Assembly (NCBI RefSeq): GCF_024734405.1
Contig: NZ_CP059556.1
Location: 1,302,001 to 1,366,000 of the forward strand
Source of the DNA: Saccharopolyspora gregorii
GTDB lineage: Bacteria > Actinomycetota > Actinomycetes > Mycobacteriales > Pseudonocardiaceae
DNA: 64,000 nucleotides
Direction of reading: 5' to 3'
Part shown: one piece after another, positions 8,990 through 17,715 of the stretch
Layout: each line of letters starts with the position of its first letter
How positions within the stretch are numbered: position 1 is the first letter of the stretch
Translations under genes and position numbers: made by a program
The notes under the pieces: model-generated
What the model was told of the DNA's origin: nothing
Seen by the model: only the letters and a program-made list of their open reading frames with translations
Database searches by the model: none

Positions 8990-9424
8990 ATGAAGATCTC
9001 GTCGAAAGCCATGAACATCCTGCTGGCCGGTGTGCTCGCCGTCGCGGGCCTGTTCGGCGTCTCGGTGACCGCGCTGTCCGCCGACCCGGTCGGCCCCCAG
9101 ACCCACCAGGTCGCCGCGGCCGAGTGCGGCGACACCTCCGGGTTCGAGTCGGTGCAGCTGTCCGCGCTGCCCGCCGAGGCCGCCGAGACCGTCGACCTGA
9201 TCAAGGCCGGTGGCCCGTACCCGTACCCGCAGGACGGCGGCACGTTCAGCAACCGCGAGGGCATCCTCCCGGACTGCGCGAGCGGCTACTACAAGGAGTA
9301 CACCGTCGAGACGCCCGGCAGCGACGACCGCGGCGCGCGCCGGTTCGTCGTCGGGGAGAACGGTGAGTTCTTCTACACCGACGACCACTACGAGAGCTTC
9401 TCCATCACCGACGTCAACGGCTGA
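8990..9424 (+). CDS. secreted guanyl-specific ribonuclease of the RNase Sa / barnase family
   Basis: A 144-residue precursor: a signal peptide (MKISSKAMNILLAGVLAVAG...) then a domain aligning by eye with Streptomyces RNase Sa (LSALPAEAAETVDLIKAGGP, FSNREGILP, GYYKEYTVETPG, RGARR, DDHY). Catalytic residues map to Glu103, Arg114 and Arg118, and His133. RNase Sa has a terminal disulfide; here the C-terminal Cys is missing and cysteines are at 46 and 95, so the bond must differ. No barstar-type inhibitor gene is adjacent. A TAGCGT hexamer just upstream (8979-8984) may be a -10 box for a nearly leaderless message. Confidence 0.9.
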   Translation: MKISSKAMNILLAGVLAVAGLFGVSVTALSADPVGPQTHQVAAAECGDTSGFESVQLSALPAEAAETVDLIKAGGPYPYPQDGGTFSNREGILPDCASGYYKEYTVETPGSDDRGARRFVVGENGEFFYTDDHYESFSITDVNG

Positions 9425-9440
9425 CCTCCCGGCCGCCGCG

Positions 9441-9472
9441 CGGGCCGCTCGTCCTCCGGGGCGGGCGGCCCG
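9441..9472 (+). terminator. stem-loop after the RNase gene
   Basis: An 8-bp perfect GC stem (9441-9448 with 9465-9472) and a 16-base loop, 17 bases after the stop. No T-run. Confidence 0.4.
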
Positions 9473-9632
9473 TTCGCGTCCGGGCGGCGTGAAACGGGAC
9501 ACGCGCGGCGAGGTTCCCCACTTCGGGCGAGCCTCGGCGGCACACTGGTGATCGGCCGACCCGTGATCCCCGGGGCCGGGGTCTGGTGTCATGCTTGCCG
9601 CTCCGGGCGGCTACGACGGCAGGGAGATCGAG

Positions 9633-10370
9633 GTGTACCGGGTTTTCGAGGCGTTGGACGAGCTCGTCACGATCGTGGAGGAGGCGCGCGGGGTACCGAT
9701 GACCTCGGGCTGCGTCGTTCCCCGCGGCGACGTGCTGGAGCTGCTCGACGACGTGCGGGACGCGCTCCCGCAGGAGCTCGACGACGCCCAGGACGTGCTC
9801 GACCACCGCGACGACGTGGTGTCCAAGGCGGAGGCGCAGTCCGGGAAGGCGATAGGGGACGCCCGGTCCGAAGCGGACCGCACCCTGTCCTCCGCGCGCG
9901 CCGAGGCCGAGCAGCTCGTCGCCGACGCCCAGGAGCAGGCCGACCAGCTCATCGCCGACGCCCGCGCCCACGCCGAGGAGTCGGTGACCGCGGGCCGCCG
10001 CGAGTACGAGGACTACGTGGGCCGCGCCCAGTCCGAGGCCGACCGCATGGTGCAGGCCGGCCGGGCCGCCTACGACCAGTCCGTGCACGAAGGCCGCTCC
10101 GAGCAGGCCCGGTTGGTCGCCGACACCGAGGTCGCGCAGGCCGCGCACGCCGAGGCGCGGCGCATCACCGAAGCCGCTCAGGAGGACGCGGAGCGGCTGC
10201 GCAGCGAGTGCGACGCCTACGTGGACGCGCGGCTCGCCGACTTCGAGGACCTGCTCAGCCGCACGCTGCGCACCGTGGGCAAGGGCCGCCAGCAGCTGCG
10301 CAGCCCGGTCGGCGTCCCGTTCGACTACGAGGAGACCCGGCACGGCGCGCCCGCCTACGAGGAGAACTGA
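9633..10370 (+). CDS. sepIVA: DivIVA-like coiled-coil cell-division protein SepIVA
   Basis: Strongly resembles mycobacterial SepIVA (Rv2927c), an essential septation/cell-envelope factor: the start YRVFEALDELVTIVEEARG and VPRGDVLELLDDVRDALP match the family closely. The rest is a long Ala/Glu/Arg coiled coil (about residues 60-215), ending in a variable tail. GTG 9633 is chosen because the family begins at MYRVFEALDEL and GGGAG lies 7 bases before; an in-frame GTG further upstream adds an unmatched leader. It precedes the DUF177-rpmF-rnc-mutM block as in mycobacteria. Localisation at the membrane and septum is from the family. Confidence 0.9.
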   Translation: MYRVFEALDELVTIVEEARGVPMTSGCVVPRGDVLELLDDVRDALPQELDDAQDVLDHRDDVVSKAEAQSGKAIGDARSEADRTLSSARAEAEQLVADAQEQADQLIADARAHAEESVTAGRREYEDYVGRAQSEADRMVQAGRAAYDQSVHEGRSEQARLVADTEVAQAAHAEARRITEAAQEDAERLRSECDAYVDARLADFEDLLSRTLRTVGKGRQQLRSPVGVPFDYEETRHGAPAYEEN

Positions 10371-10720
10371 CCCGGCGGATCCACCGGCCCGCGCGTGCGA
10401 CCGGGGTGATTCCGGGTGGTCGCGGCCGTGGCGTACCCTGAACGCGATGGCCGTGCGAGGTCCGTCCGGATGTGCTCCGGTCGCTTGGCCGGTTCCACTC
10501 GACGCTCGTCGATCCCGCATTCCGGAGCCTCCACGCTCCGCGGGCGCGGGCCGTGGACCCGGGTCCGGCGCCCGGTACCGGCCGGAGCTCCGCGCGCTGA
10601 GCGGTTCCGGCCGCTCGTGCCATCGCGGAACCGCACCTGGCCCGGCAGCACCGACCAGACGCGGTCGTTCAGCCGTCGGCTGGCACCTTGACCCGCCCCT
10701 TCGCTTCGACGAGATTCGTG
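10371..10720 (+). promoter_or_regulatory. 350-bp gene-free leader before the DUF177-rpmF-rnc operon, candidate promoter
   Basis: No supported gene here. A TACCCT hexamer at 10434-10439 in the context GCGTACCCTGAACG is a reasonable -10 box, which would give a leader of about 275 bases; no good -35 at standard spacing was found. Short open frames across it have composition-driven sequence only. Confidence 0.3.
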
Positions 10721-11299
10721 ATGTCCCAGAACCGTGATGCAGCAAGTGCCGCCCCGCAGGTCGGCCCGTGGGTGATCGACACCCGCGAGCTCGGCCACCG
10801 CGCGGGCAGCAGCCGCAGCTTCAGCCGCAGCGCCCCCGCGCCCGCCGGTTTCGGCCTGGACATGATCGGGGTGCCGGAAGGCGACCCCGTCCAGCTCGAC
10901 GTGCTGGCGGAGTCGGTGGTGGAAGGGGTGCTGATCTCGGGCACCGCCACGGCGGAGTTCACCGGTGAGTGCGCGCGCTGCCTCGACCAGTTCTCCGAGG
11001 AGATCGAGATCGAGCTGCGCGAGCTGTACGCCTACCCGGACAGCACCACCGAGGCGACCACCGACGAGGACGAGGTCAGCCGCGTCGTCGACGAGCTGAT
11101 CGACCTGGAGCCCGCGGTGCGGGACGCGATGCTGCTGACGATGCCCACGTCCCCGGTGTGCAGCGAGGACTGCGAAGGTCTGTGCACCGGGTGCGGGGTG
11201 AAGTGGGCCGAACTCGGCTCCGATCACACCCATGAGACGATGGACCCTCGCTGGGCCGCGCTGCGTGAGCGGTTCGGCGGGAACGAAGAGGAGAACTAG
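10721..11299 (+). CDS. DUF177 (YceD-like) protein upstream of rpmF
   Basis: A 192-residue member of the YceD/DUF177 family, almost always encoded just before rpmF and linked to 23S rRNA/large-subunit metabolism. Visible: [14 protein letters not shown] near the N-terminus, the first cysteine pair in [10 protein letters not shown], and a second cysteine cluster [13 protein letters not shown] near the C-terminus, a probable metal-binding site. ATG 10721 is chosen; GTG 10718 and TTG 10688 are alternatives with equally weak ribosome binding sites. Only 2 bases separate its stop from rpmF, so the two are cotranscribed. Confidence 0.9.
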   Translation: MSQNRDAASAAPQVGPWVIDTRELGHRAGSSRSFSRSAPAPAGFGLDMIGVPEGDPVQLDVLAESVVEGVLISGTATAEFTGECARCLDQFSEEIEIELRELYAYPDSTTEATTDEDEVSRVVDELIDLEPAVRDAMLLTMPTSPVCSEDCEGLCTGCGVKWAELGSDHTHETMDPRWAALRERFGGNEEEN

Positions 11300-11301
11300 T
11301 C

Positions 11302-11484
11302 GTGGCCGTCCCCAAGCGCAAGATGTCCCGCTCCAACACCCGGCACCGCCGGTCCCAGTGGAAGGCCACCGCGCCGACCCTGGTGCAGTGCTCGAACCGG
11401 GCCTGCCGGGAGCAGAAGCTGCCGCACGTCGTCTGCCCGGCCTGCGGCCAGTACGACGGCCGCCAGGTCGTCCAGCCCGCCTGA
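11302..11484 (+). CDS. rpmF: 50S ribosomal protein L32 (zinc-binding form)
   Basis: A 60-residue L32 with the standard [20 protein letters not shown] start. Two Cys pairs are retained (CSNRAC and CPAC), so this is the zinc-containing C+ form, not the zinc-independent paralogue. GTG start; AAGAGGAGAA lies just upstream, at the 3' end of the DUF177 gene. Confidence 0.97.
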   Translation: MAVPKRKMSRSNTRHRRSQWKATAPTLVQCSNRACREQKLPHVVCPACGQYDGRQVVQPA

Positions 11485-11501
11485 CGCGCGCGGATCGCGG
11501 A

Positions 11502-12326
11502 GTGGGGGGAAAGCAGTCCCGGAACCGCGTTGCGGACCGGGCCCCGTTGCTGTCAGCGCTCGGCGTCGAACTCGACGCCGAGCTGCTCACTCTCGCCCTG
11601 ACGCACCGCTCCTACGCGTACGAGAACGGTGGTCTGCCGCCGAACGAGCGGCTCGAGTTCCTCGGCGACTCCGTGCTGGGCCTGGTGATCACCGACCGGC
11701 TGTACCGGGAGCACCCGGACCTGCCGGAAGGGCAGCTGGCGAAGTTGCGCGCGAGCTTGGTGAACATGCACGCGCTGGCCGGCGTGGCCCGGACCCTCGG
11801 TGAGGGCGGGCTCGGCAGGTACCTGCTGCTCGGCCGCGGTGAGGAGCTCACCGGCGGTCGGGACAAGGCGAGCATCCTGGCGGACAGCCTGGAAGCGGTG
11901 CTCGGCGCGGTGTACCTGGAGAACGGCATCGAGGTCGCCAGGGACCTGATCTACCGCCTGTTCGGCTCGTTGCTGACCGAGGCGCCGCAGCGCGGTGCCG
12001 GGTTGGACTGGAAGACGAGCCTGCAGGAGCTCACCGCGGCCACCGGCCGGGGCGTACCGGAGTACCGGGTGCAGGAACGCGGCCCTGATCACCGCAAGGA
12101 GTTCAGCGCGTTCGTGTCCGTGGCGGGCGACACCCTCGGCGAGGGTGACGGCCGGACCAAGAAGGAAGCCGAGCAGAAGGCCGCCGAGGCGGCGTGGCGC
12201 TCGTTGTCCGAGCGGGAGCAGAACGCTCAGGACGAGGCCGACCAGGCCGGGGAGGGAACCGGCGGGACGGACGAGTCCGCCGCGAGCGCCCCCGGCGGTT
12301 CGGCCCGCGACGGCGATCCGGCGTGA
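11502..12326 (+). CDS. rnc: ribonuclease III
   Basis: Double-strand-specific endoribonuclease for rRNA and mRNA processing. The signature [18 protein letters not shown] (residues about 45-62) carries the catalytic Glu/Asp; a second acidic pair is in [15 protein letters not shown]. The C-terminal double-stranded RNA-binding domain spans roughly residues 165-240 ([20 protein letters not shown] ... [13 protein letters not shown]). A 40-residue Ala/Glu/Asp/Gly-rich tail follows. GTG 11502 is preferred because it gives an N-terminus of family length; the frame is open well upstream through rpmF. It is the third gene of the DUF177-rpmF-rnc operon. Confidence 0.95.
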   Translation: MGGKQSRNRVADRAPLLSALGVELDAELLTLALTHRSYAYENGGLPPNERLEFLGDSVLGLVITDRLYREHPDLPEGQLAKLRASLVNMHALAGVARTLGEGGLGRYLLLGRGEELTGGRDKASILADSLEAVLGAVYLENGIEVARDLIYRLFGSLLTEAPQRGAGLDWKTSLQELTAATGRGVPEYRVQERGPDHRKEFSAFVSVAGDTLGEGDGRTKKEAEQKAAEAAWRSLSEREQNAQDEADQAGEGTGGTDESAASAPGGSARDGDPA

Positions 12327-12352
12327 TCGTCCTGCGTTAGAGCGAGTGCACT

Positions 12353-12420
12353 GCCGGTCGAGCGGTGGAACCTCCGGCGGCTCCGGCCGCCGCGGGATCC
12401 TCTGCTCGACCGGCTTTTTT
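12353..12420 (+). terminator. intrinsic terminator of the rpmF-rnc operon
   Basis: An 11-bp perfect outer stem (12353-12363 with 12404-12414), an inner GC hairpin, and six T at 12415-12420: the only hairpin with a clear T-run in the window. Confidence 0.85.
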
Positions 12421-12497
12421 CGCGCGCGCCGCGGCGCGCGCACCGACGTTCCGCCGCCGTCACGCGGCGTTCCCCGGTGGTGCCGAAAGGTGGGCGC

Positions 12498-13412
12498 GTG
12501 CCCGAGTTGCCCGAGGTCGAGGTGGTGCGGCGCGGCGTCGCCGAGCACGTGACCGGACGGACCGTGTCCGCGGTGGACGTTCTGCACCCGCGCGCGGTGC
12601 GCAGGCACGTCCCCGGGCCGGAGGACTTCGCCGCCCGGCTGGCCGGGCGCACCGTCAACGGCGTGCGGCGGCGCGGCAAGTACCTGTGGCTGGTGCTGGA
12701 CGAGGACGCGGCGCCGCAGGCCACCGAGTTCGTCGGCACCGCGGACGCGCCCGGCGAGGCCCTGCTGACCCACCTGGGGATGAGCGGGCAGCTGCTGGTG
12801 CAACCGGTGGGGACCGCGGACGAGAAGCACCTGCGGGTGCGGTTCGCGTTCGCCGACGGCGGTCCCGAGCTGCGGTTCGTGGACCAGCGCACGTTCGGCG
12901 GCCTGGCCCTGGCCGACCAGGTGGAGGTCGGCGGCGTGCTGCTGCCGACGCCGGTGGCGCACATCGCGCCGGACCCGCTGGAGGAGGCGTTCGACGTCGA
13001 CGCGGTGGTGGCGAAGCTGCGGTCGCGGCGCACCGGGGTGAAGCGGGCGCTGCTGGACCAGAGCCTGGTCTCCGGCGTCGGCAACATCTACGCCGACGAG
13101 GCGCTGTGGCGGGCGAAGCTGCACTGGGCGCGGCCGACCGCCACCCTGACCCGGCCGGAGGTGCGGGCCCTGCTCGCCGCCGTCACCGAGGTGATCGGGG
13201 AGGCGCTGCAGGTGGGCGGGACCTCCTTCGACGCGTTGTACGTCAACGTCAACGGCGAGTCCGGCTACTTCGACCGGTCGCTCGCCGTCTACGGCCAAGC
13301 CGACCGGCCCTGCCCGCGCTGCGGTGCGGTGGTGCGGCGGGACGCGTTCATGAACCGCTCGTCCTACACCTGCCCGGTGTGCCAACCGGAACCCCGCAAC
13401 GCGCACCGGTGA
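12498..13412 (+). CDS. mutM: formamidopyrimidine-DNA glycosylase
   Basis: Base-excision repair enzyme for 8-oxoguanine and Fapy lesions. The obligatory N-terminus Pro-Glu-Leu-Pro-Glu follows GTG 12498, fixing the start (Pro2 is the catalytic nucleophile); GAAAGG lies 8 bases upstream. The helix-two-turn-helix region and the C-terminal zinc finger ([13 protein letters not shown], then CPVC) are intact; 304 residues. The last 95 bases belong to a 100-bp segment repeated at 16686-16785, so this gene's 3' end is the left boundary of the cassette described next. Despite that, the protein is complete. Confidence 0.96.
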   Translation: MPELPEVEVVRRGVAEHVTGRTVSAVDVLHPRAVRRHVPGPEDFAARLAGRTVNGVRRRGKYLWLVLDEDAAPQATEFVGTADAPGEALLTHLGMSGQLLVQPVGTADEKHLRVRFAFADGGPELRFVDQRTFGGLALADQVEVGGVLLPTPVAHIAPDPLEEAFDVDAVVAKLRSRRTGVKRALLDQSLVSGVGNIYADEALWRAKLHWARPTATLTRPEVRALLAAVTEVIGEALQVGGTSFDALYVNVNGESGYFDRSLAVYGQADRPCPRCGAVVRRDAFMNRSSYTCPVCQPEPRNAHR

Positions 13413-13417
13413 CGCGG
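13318..13417 (+). repeat. direct repeat, left copy (mutM 3' end)
   Basis: 100 bases that match 16686-16785 at 98 positions. The two differences change one silent position of the Arg codon and Thr to Ser in the zinc finger. This copy is in frame with intact mutM and ends 5 bases after its stop. Confidence 0.95.
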
Positions 13418-13480
13418 TTCGGCGACGGAAAGCAGCGAATCGTCACGCTTTGTCGGTGACTGCTGGCACACTCCGTGGTC

Positions 13481-13897
13481 ATGACGGTGATCGTCGGCAG
13501 GCGCGCGCTCCGCGCGCGGATGAGGAACTTCCGGGAGACAGCGGATCGCGTGGAGCGCTCCTGCGACGATCCCGAGACGTGGCACCTGCTGCTCTTCTAC
13601 GGGGCGGAGTGCGGTCTGAAGGAACGTCTGCTGGACCGTGGCGGGCAACCCGACACGACGGACGTTCCGAAGGATCACGATCTGCGCGAGCTGGCGAAGC
13701 GACTGGGATTACCCCCTGTGGTGCTGAGGGACCTGGGCACCCTGCGCGCGCGAAGAGTGCAGCAGGAGAAGGAACCGGTCGCGTTGAAGGACCTGCACCA
13801 AGCGTGGCGCTACGGGGCGAAGCTGGTGCGCGATGATGAGAAGCGGGCCGAGAAGGCGTTGCGGAACTTGATCGCCTGGTGCGAGCAGGGCCGTTGA
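13481..13897 (+). CDS. small HEPN-like protein, first gene of the mutM cassette
   Basis: A 138-residue, probably all-helical protein. The block HLLLFYGAECGLKERLL (residues 35-51), then DHDLRELAKRLG (65-76), and AWRYGAKLV followed by a terminal helix, has the pattern of HEPN domains (helix with A-E-C-x-L-K, loop with H-D-L, then R-Y). The RNase motif R-x4-6-H of toxic HEPN proteins is not visible, so it may be a non-catalytic, partner-binding HEPN or a distant relative. GTG 13475 is an alternative start. The stop is 13 bases before the large ATPase gene, and AGGAGG for that gene overlaps the stop, so they are translated together. Family assignment is by eye. Confidence 0.55.
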   Translation: MTVIVGRRALRARMRNFRETADRVERSCDDPETWHLLLFYGAECGLKERLLDRGGQPDTTDVPKDHDLRELAKRLGLPPVVLRDLGTLRARRVQQEKEPVALKDLHQAWRYGAKLVRDDEKRAEKALRNLIAWCEQGR

Positions 13898-13910
13898 GGA
13901 GGAGCGCGCG

Positions 13911-16670
13911 ATGAGTGGGATGCCGGACGAAGGCCTTGCGCCGCCGGAGCACCTGTTCACCTGGGTCGATGTCGACGATCACCTCGCCTCGCTGGCGCTC
14001 GCGGGACGCTGGCCCGATTGGCTGCTCGCCGTCGACGGCTGGTGGGACGGGATCGACGTGGTCGTCACGCCGGGCACGGGGGTAGGTCAGGTCGAGCGGT
14101 GGTTCGACGAGGCGTTCGGTGCGGGATCGACCAGCTACCAGGACGACGAGCTGGTGCTGAGGCTGGATGATCCCCGGGCGAGCGAGATCAAAGGCACCCC
14201 GATCATGCTCACCGAAGCGAGCGCGGATGATCCGTCGCGGCGATCGACGCGGCCGGTGCTGCGGGATCGCCACGTCACGAAGGAACTCGCCGAACCGCTC
14301 GTCCGCCCGGAGAAGGCCCAGTTCGCGTCGGACGTGCAACTCGTGGCGCTGCACTCGTTCAAGGGTGGCGTAGGGCGCACGGTGCACGCCGTGGCCATCG
14401 CCGACGCGATCGCGCGCAGCGGTGGGAAGGTGCTGCTCGTCGACGCAGATCTGGAGGCGCCGGGGATCACCTGGATGCACCGCGAACAGGGAGCTCAGCT
14501 GGACTTCGGTTACGAGGACCTGCTGGCTCTGCTGCAAGGGGCGGAGGACGGCGGCTCGCGCGAGGCGGTGGAGATCGCGGCGGCGTACCTCCCGAACCAG
14601 CGCGTGGTCAGCCACGTGAACGGCGGTAGCCTCACCGTCGTTCCCGCCAGCCGTGGTACGCGGCTCGGACCGCCGCGCATCGAGCCGGTGGACTTGCTGA
14701 TCCCCGGCCGGTCGCCGTACTTCCTGACCGAGGCCATCGCCGAGCTCGCTGCGGAAGTCGGTGCCGACACCGTCGTGATCGACCTCAGGGCCGGGGCCTC
14801 GGAGCTGTCCGCTCCGGTGCTGCTGGACCCTCGGGTGCAGCGGATCTTCGTGACGACGCTGAGCCACCAGTCGATCGCGGGAACGCACCGGATGTTGCGG
14901 CAGCTCAGCAGGCGTGCTCCTGCGGTCCACGGCACCGACCCGGCGGCTTCCGTGATCATCACTCAGTACCGCCAGGACGCGCACGGGGACCACGCGGAAC
15001 GGGTGCGCGCCGAGTTCGCCGATGCGCTCTCCGCGCTGCTGCGGATTCCGGGCGAAGATGCCACGGAGAAGACCGATGCTGACGGAGATGACACGGAGGC
15101 GACTGACGCCGACGTGCTGTCCCGCCCGGTGCTGAGCCCGTTCCGGGAGGAGCTGCTGGCGCTCCCCGGAGCATGGGACTCGGTCGTGCGCCTGCTGGCG
15201 AGGTGCGGGTTGCCGGAGGTCCTCGAACCGATCGTGCCCGTGCACACACCGGTGGTTCTGTCCACCAAGCCGGAGGACGATGCCATCGATTACGACGAGC
15301 TCCGCCGACAGCTCATGACCACGGCGAAGCGCCTCAAGTTCGCGGAGCAGGACAGTTTCTCTTCGACGAGCGAGTTCCTCGTCACCGAACCGCTGCGCCA
15401 CCTGCTCGGCGATCACCGGACCGAGGCCCCGCTGGTCGTCGTCGCGGGGGCCAAGGGTGCGGGCAAGACGTTCCTGCACGCGAAGGCGTGCGTGGCTCGG
15501 AGCTGGGACCGGTTCGCGGAGAGGTCCGGAGTCGACGGGGTGCAGCTCGCCTCGGCGATCGTGCCGGTGCTGGAGTCGACGAACCTCGACTCCCAAGGGC
15601 TCACACCGCAGCAGCTCCGGGACGAATTCACGATGGCGAACGGTTCGGTGGGCGGGGCCGAGAGCGGTCTTGAGATCCGGGACCGGATCACGCGCGCCAA
15701 GCGTGACCTCGACTCGGATGATGAGCTCGGTTGGCGCGATGTCTGGCTGCGGACCCTCGCCGCGGCGGCGGGGGTGTCGGACCCGGATCGTGACCCGCAG
15801 CAGCTGCTGACCGAGCTCGGCGCGAGGTCGCACGCGGTCTTCCTGATCGACGGGCTGGAGGATCTCTTCCAGGACCTCGACGACGAGAAGCAGAAGGTAG
15901 CGCTGCGCGTCCTGCTCACCGATGTGCTCGCCTGGTTGAGGTCGCTGCGCGGGCGTCCATTCGGACTGGTCGTCTTCGTGCGGCAGGATCTGGTCACCTT
16001 GTCGGTGCCGCAGAACAGCGGCCAGCTATTGGGGCGCTACGCCCGCTACGCCCTGGAATGGAACCGGGAGGAGGCGCTCCGGCTCGCGCTGTGGGTCGCC
16101 GGCCACGCCGGTGCACTGCCAAGACCTATGCCGGAGGCGGAGATCATCGCGCTGTCCGCCGATGAGGTGATTAAACAGCTGATCCCCCTGTGGGGCTGGA
16201 AGATGGGAACGGAGAAGTCGAAGGAGGCCCGTTCTCATCTGTGGGTTCCGGCGGCGCTCGGCGATTTCAACGAGCAGGTGCAGGCCCGCGACGTCGTGGT
16301 GTTCCTGGCCGAGGCGGCGGAGAAGTCGCTCCATCAGTCCGGGACCGACCGTCAGCCCTGGACCGACCGTGTCCTGGCTCCGGGCGCGATGCGCAAGGCC
16401 TTGCTCGAATGCAGCCAGAACAAGATCGGTGACATAAAGCAGGAGAATCCCGCTGTCGGCGGTCTTCTCACGAGATTGCAGAACGTCGCTCCGGTCGTCG
16501 TCCCGTTTGATCTGGAAAAGGTGGGATTGTCGACGAGTGACGCCGACTTCCTCGTCAAGTCGGGAGTGCTCGACCACGGAACGGGAGGCCTCTACTTCGT
16601 GGCCGAGATCTACCGCCACGCACTGGGATTCGTGAGCCGTCGTCGTGCCCCGGTGCTGCGGCAGCAGTGA
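13911..16670 (+). CDS. 919-residue double ATPase: KGGVGR-type ParA/MinD domain fused to a STAND-like P-loop domain
   Basis: Second gene of the mutM cassette. Residues 1-135 form an unrecognised domain rich in Trp/Asp. Residues about 140-450 form a ParA/MinD-like NTPase: deviant Walker [11 protein letters not shown] (148-157) with Arg in place of Lys/Ser, the [11 protein letters not shown] motif (175-185) and Walker [10 protein letters not shown] (287-295). A Thr/Asp/Glu linker lies near 380-400. Residues about 485-720 form a second P-loop ATPase: GAKGAGKT (513-520), Walker [11 protein letters not shown] (643-652) and a conserved-looking VFVRQDL (688-694). The last 200 residues look like helical repeats and a winged-helix-like end. 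No signal peptide or membrane segment. KGGVGR-motif ATPases occur in actinobacterial conflict and signalling loci; a sensor/effector role in phage defence is my inference. Confidence 0.7.
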   Translation: MSGMPDEGLAPPEHLFTWVDVDDHLASLALAGRWPDWLLAVDGWWDGIDVVVTPGTGVGQVERWFDEAFGAGSTSYQDDELVLRLDDPRASEIKGTPIMLTEASADDPSRRSTRPVLRDRHVTKELAEPLVRPEKAQFASDVQLVALHSFKGGVGRTVHAVAIADAIARSGGKVLLVDADLEAPGITWMHREQGAQLDFGYEDLLALLQGAEDGGSREAVEIAAAYLPNQRVVSHVNGGSLTVVPASRGTRLGPPRIEPVDLLIPGRSPYFLTEAIAELAAEVGADTVVIDLRAGASELSAPVLLDPRVQRIFVTTLSHQSIAGTHRMLRQLSRRAPAVHGTDPAASVIITQYRQDAHGDHAERVRAEFADALSALLRIPGEDATEKTDADGDDTEATDADVLSRPVLSPFREELLALPGAWDSVVRLLARCGLPEVLEPIVPVHTPVVLSTKPEDDAIDYDELRRQLMTTAKRLKFAEQDSFSSTSEFLVTEPLRHLLGDHRTEAPLVVVAGAKGAGKTFLHAKACVARSWDRFAERSGVDGVQLASAIVPVLESTNLDSQGLTPQQLRDEFTMANGSVGGAESGLEIRDRITRAKRDLDSDDELGWRDVWLRTLAAAAGVSDPDRDPQQLLTELGARSHAVFLIDGLEDLFQDLDDEKQKVALRVLLTDVLAWLRSLRGRPFGLVVFVRQDLVTLSVPQNSGQLLGRYARYALEWNREEALRLALWVAGHAGALPRPMPEAEIIALSADEVIKQLIPLWGWKMGTEKSKEARSHLWVPAALGDFNEQVQARDVVVFLAEAAEKSLHQSGTDRQPWTDRVLAPGAMRKALLECSQNKIGDIKQENPAVGGLLTRLQNVAPVVVPFDLEKVGLSTSDADFLVKSGVLDHGTGGLYFVAEIYRHALGFVSRRRAPVLRQQ

Positions 16671-16685
16671 GACGCGCGATCACTG

Positions 16686-16785
16686 GCTGCGGTGCGGTGG
16701 TGCGGCGGGACGCGTTCATGAACCGGTCGTCCTACAGCTGCCCGGTGTGCCAACCGGAACCCCGCAACGCGCACCGGTGACGCGG
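16686..16785 (+). repeat. direct repeat, right copy (vestigial mutM 3' end)
   Basis: 98/100 identical to 13318-13417 and lacking any upstream mutM sequence, so it is a non-coding leftover of the mutM 3' end that marks the right junction of the cassette. The exact match breaks at 16786. Confidence 0.95.
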
Positions 16786-16905
16786 GCGGGCCCCCGGCTG
16801 CTGCGATGAACCGAGGGGCCCTGGACCAGTGCCACGCTCGAGCGGTGTCTCCTGACCCGGGCGTCGGCTACCCGTGCCCGCGCCGTGCGAATCACGCCGG
16901 TCGGG

Positions 16906-17613
16906 CTAGCGGGCGCCGGGGATCTCGCCGGTGCTGGTGACCTGCTCGGCGACGTCCCGGAGCTTGACGTTGCCGTGCTGCGAACTGGTCCGCAGCACGT
17001 CGAAGGCCTGGTCCTCGGAGATCTTGTAGCGCTCCATGACGATGCCGATCGCCTCCCCGATGAGCTGCCGGGTGGCGACCGCGGCGTGCAGCTGGGAGTC
17101 GACGCGGGCCGAGGAGAAGGCGACCGCGGCGTGCGAGGCCATGATCCAGCCGATCAGCTCGGAGTGTTCGGTGAAGGCGGCGGGCCGCGCGGAGTAGAGG
17201 TTCAGCGCGCCGAGCTCGTCCTCCTCGGTGTAGAGCAGGAAGCCCATCATGCTGCCGATGCCCAGGTCGCGGGCCTTCGCCGCGTAGCGCGGCCAGTGCG
17301 GGGTGCTGGTCATGTCGCTGATGCGGTACGCCTGCTCGCGGTGTTGCGCGGCGTCCAGGCACGGGCCTTCGCCGAGGTCGACCTGGATCTGGTCGGAACG
17401 GGTGACCAGCTCGTGGGTGACCGACAGGGTCTCGACCCGCCGCCCGCGTCCCGCGCCGTGCAGGGTCAGGATCCCGGCGTGCTCGCAGCCGTCGACCAGC
17501 CGCACCGCGTGCTCGCAGATGCGGTCCAAGGTGAGCTGCACGCTGCGCTGCGAGAGCAGGTCCCGCGACATGGTCGCCAACGCGATCGCCAGCTCCTCGG
17601 AGCCGTTGGACAC
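16906..17613 (-). CDS. GAF-ANTAR transcription antitermination regulator
   Basis: A 235-residue regulator with a GAF sensor domain (about 15-150; LGEGPCLDAAQ and MGFLLYTEEDELGALNLYS are typical of ANTAR-linked GAF domains) and a C-terminal ANTAR domain (DSQLHAAVATRQLIGEAIGI, ISEDQAFDVLRTSSQ). ANTAR proteins bind paired hexaloop RNA hairpins to block termination. The start is GTG at 17613, with GGGAGG 5 bases upstream; GTG 17619 is an alternative. It lies next to the right edge of the mutM cassette on the opposite strand. The regulated target is not evident nearby. Confidence 0.88.
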   Translation of the reverse strand: MSNGSEELAIALATMSRDLLSQRSVQLTLDRICEHAVRLVDGCEHAGILTLHGAGRGRRVETLSVTHELVTRSDQIQVDLGEGPCLDAAQHREQAYRISDMTSTPHWPRYAAKARDLGIGSMMGFLLYTEEDELGALNLYSARPAAFTEHSELIGWIMASHAAVAFSSARVDSQLHAAVATRQLIGEAIGIVMERYKISEDQAFDVLRTSSQHGNVKLRDVAEQVTSTGEIPGAR

Positions 17614-17715
17614 GGTCACCTCCCGGTCGGCGGGCGATTCCCTCGGTCGGTACCCGTTCTGGAAGCCGCTGACACCCGCGCGGGAATGCCGCGGGCGGGG
17701 TGGGCGTTGTGCGGG

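Larger units (their letters stand above)
13318..16785 (+). mobile_element. integrated two-gene cassette at the 3' end of mutM
   Basis: A unit of about 3.37 kb bounded by 100-bp direct repeats of the mutM 3' end. The arrangement is what site-specific or homologous insertion into the gene's end produces: the incoming unit supplies a new 3' end and the old one is left as a non-coding remnant downstream. It holds only two genes, both on the + strand and apparently co-operonic. The composition is less GC-rich than its flanks (a sampled line, 15061-15120, has 38 G+C of 60; line 12901-12960 in mutM has 48 of 60). No integrase, transposase or resolvase is inside, so it was mobilised in trans or by recombination through mutM sequence. 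Confidence 0.8.

Noticed and set aside
10447..10737. Open frame of 96 codons in the leader of the DUF177-rpmF operon
   Set aside because: Overlaps the start of the DUF177 gene in another frame; Arg/Pro/Gly-rich, no ribosome binding site, no recognisable motif.
12421..12440. GC-only palindrome right after the rnc terminator as a separate regulatory site
   Set aside because: Alternating GC sequence of this kind arises easily at this base composition and no gene start or box is associated with it.
13318..16785. The mutM cassette as a prophage or ICE remnant
   Set aside because: No integrase, phage structural or conjugation gene is inside, and both boundaries lie tightly around just two coupled genes.
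16885..17700. Plus-strand frame running through the GAF-ANTAR gene
   Set aside because: It is the antisense reading of a clear minus-strand gene; only its end, after 17716, has independent protein-like features.
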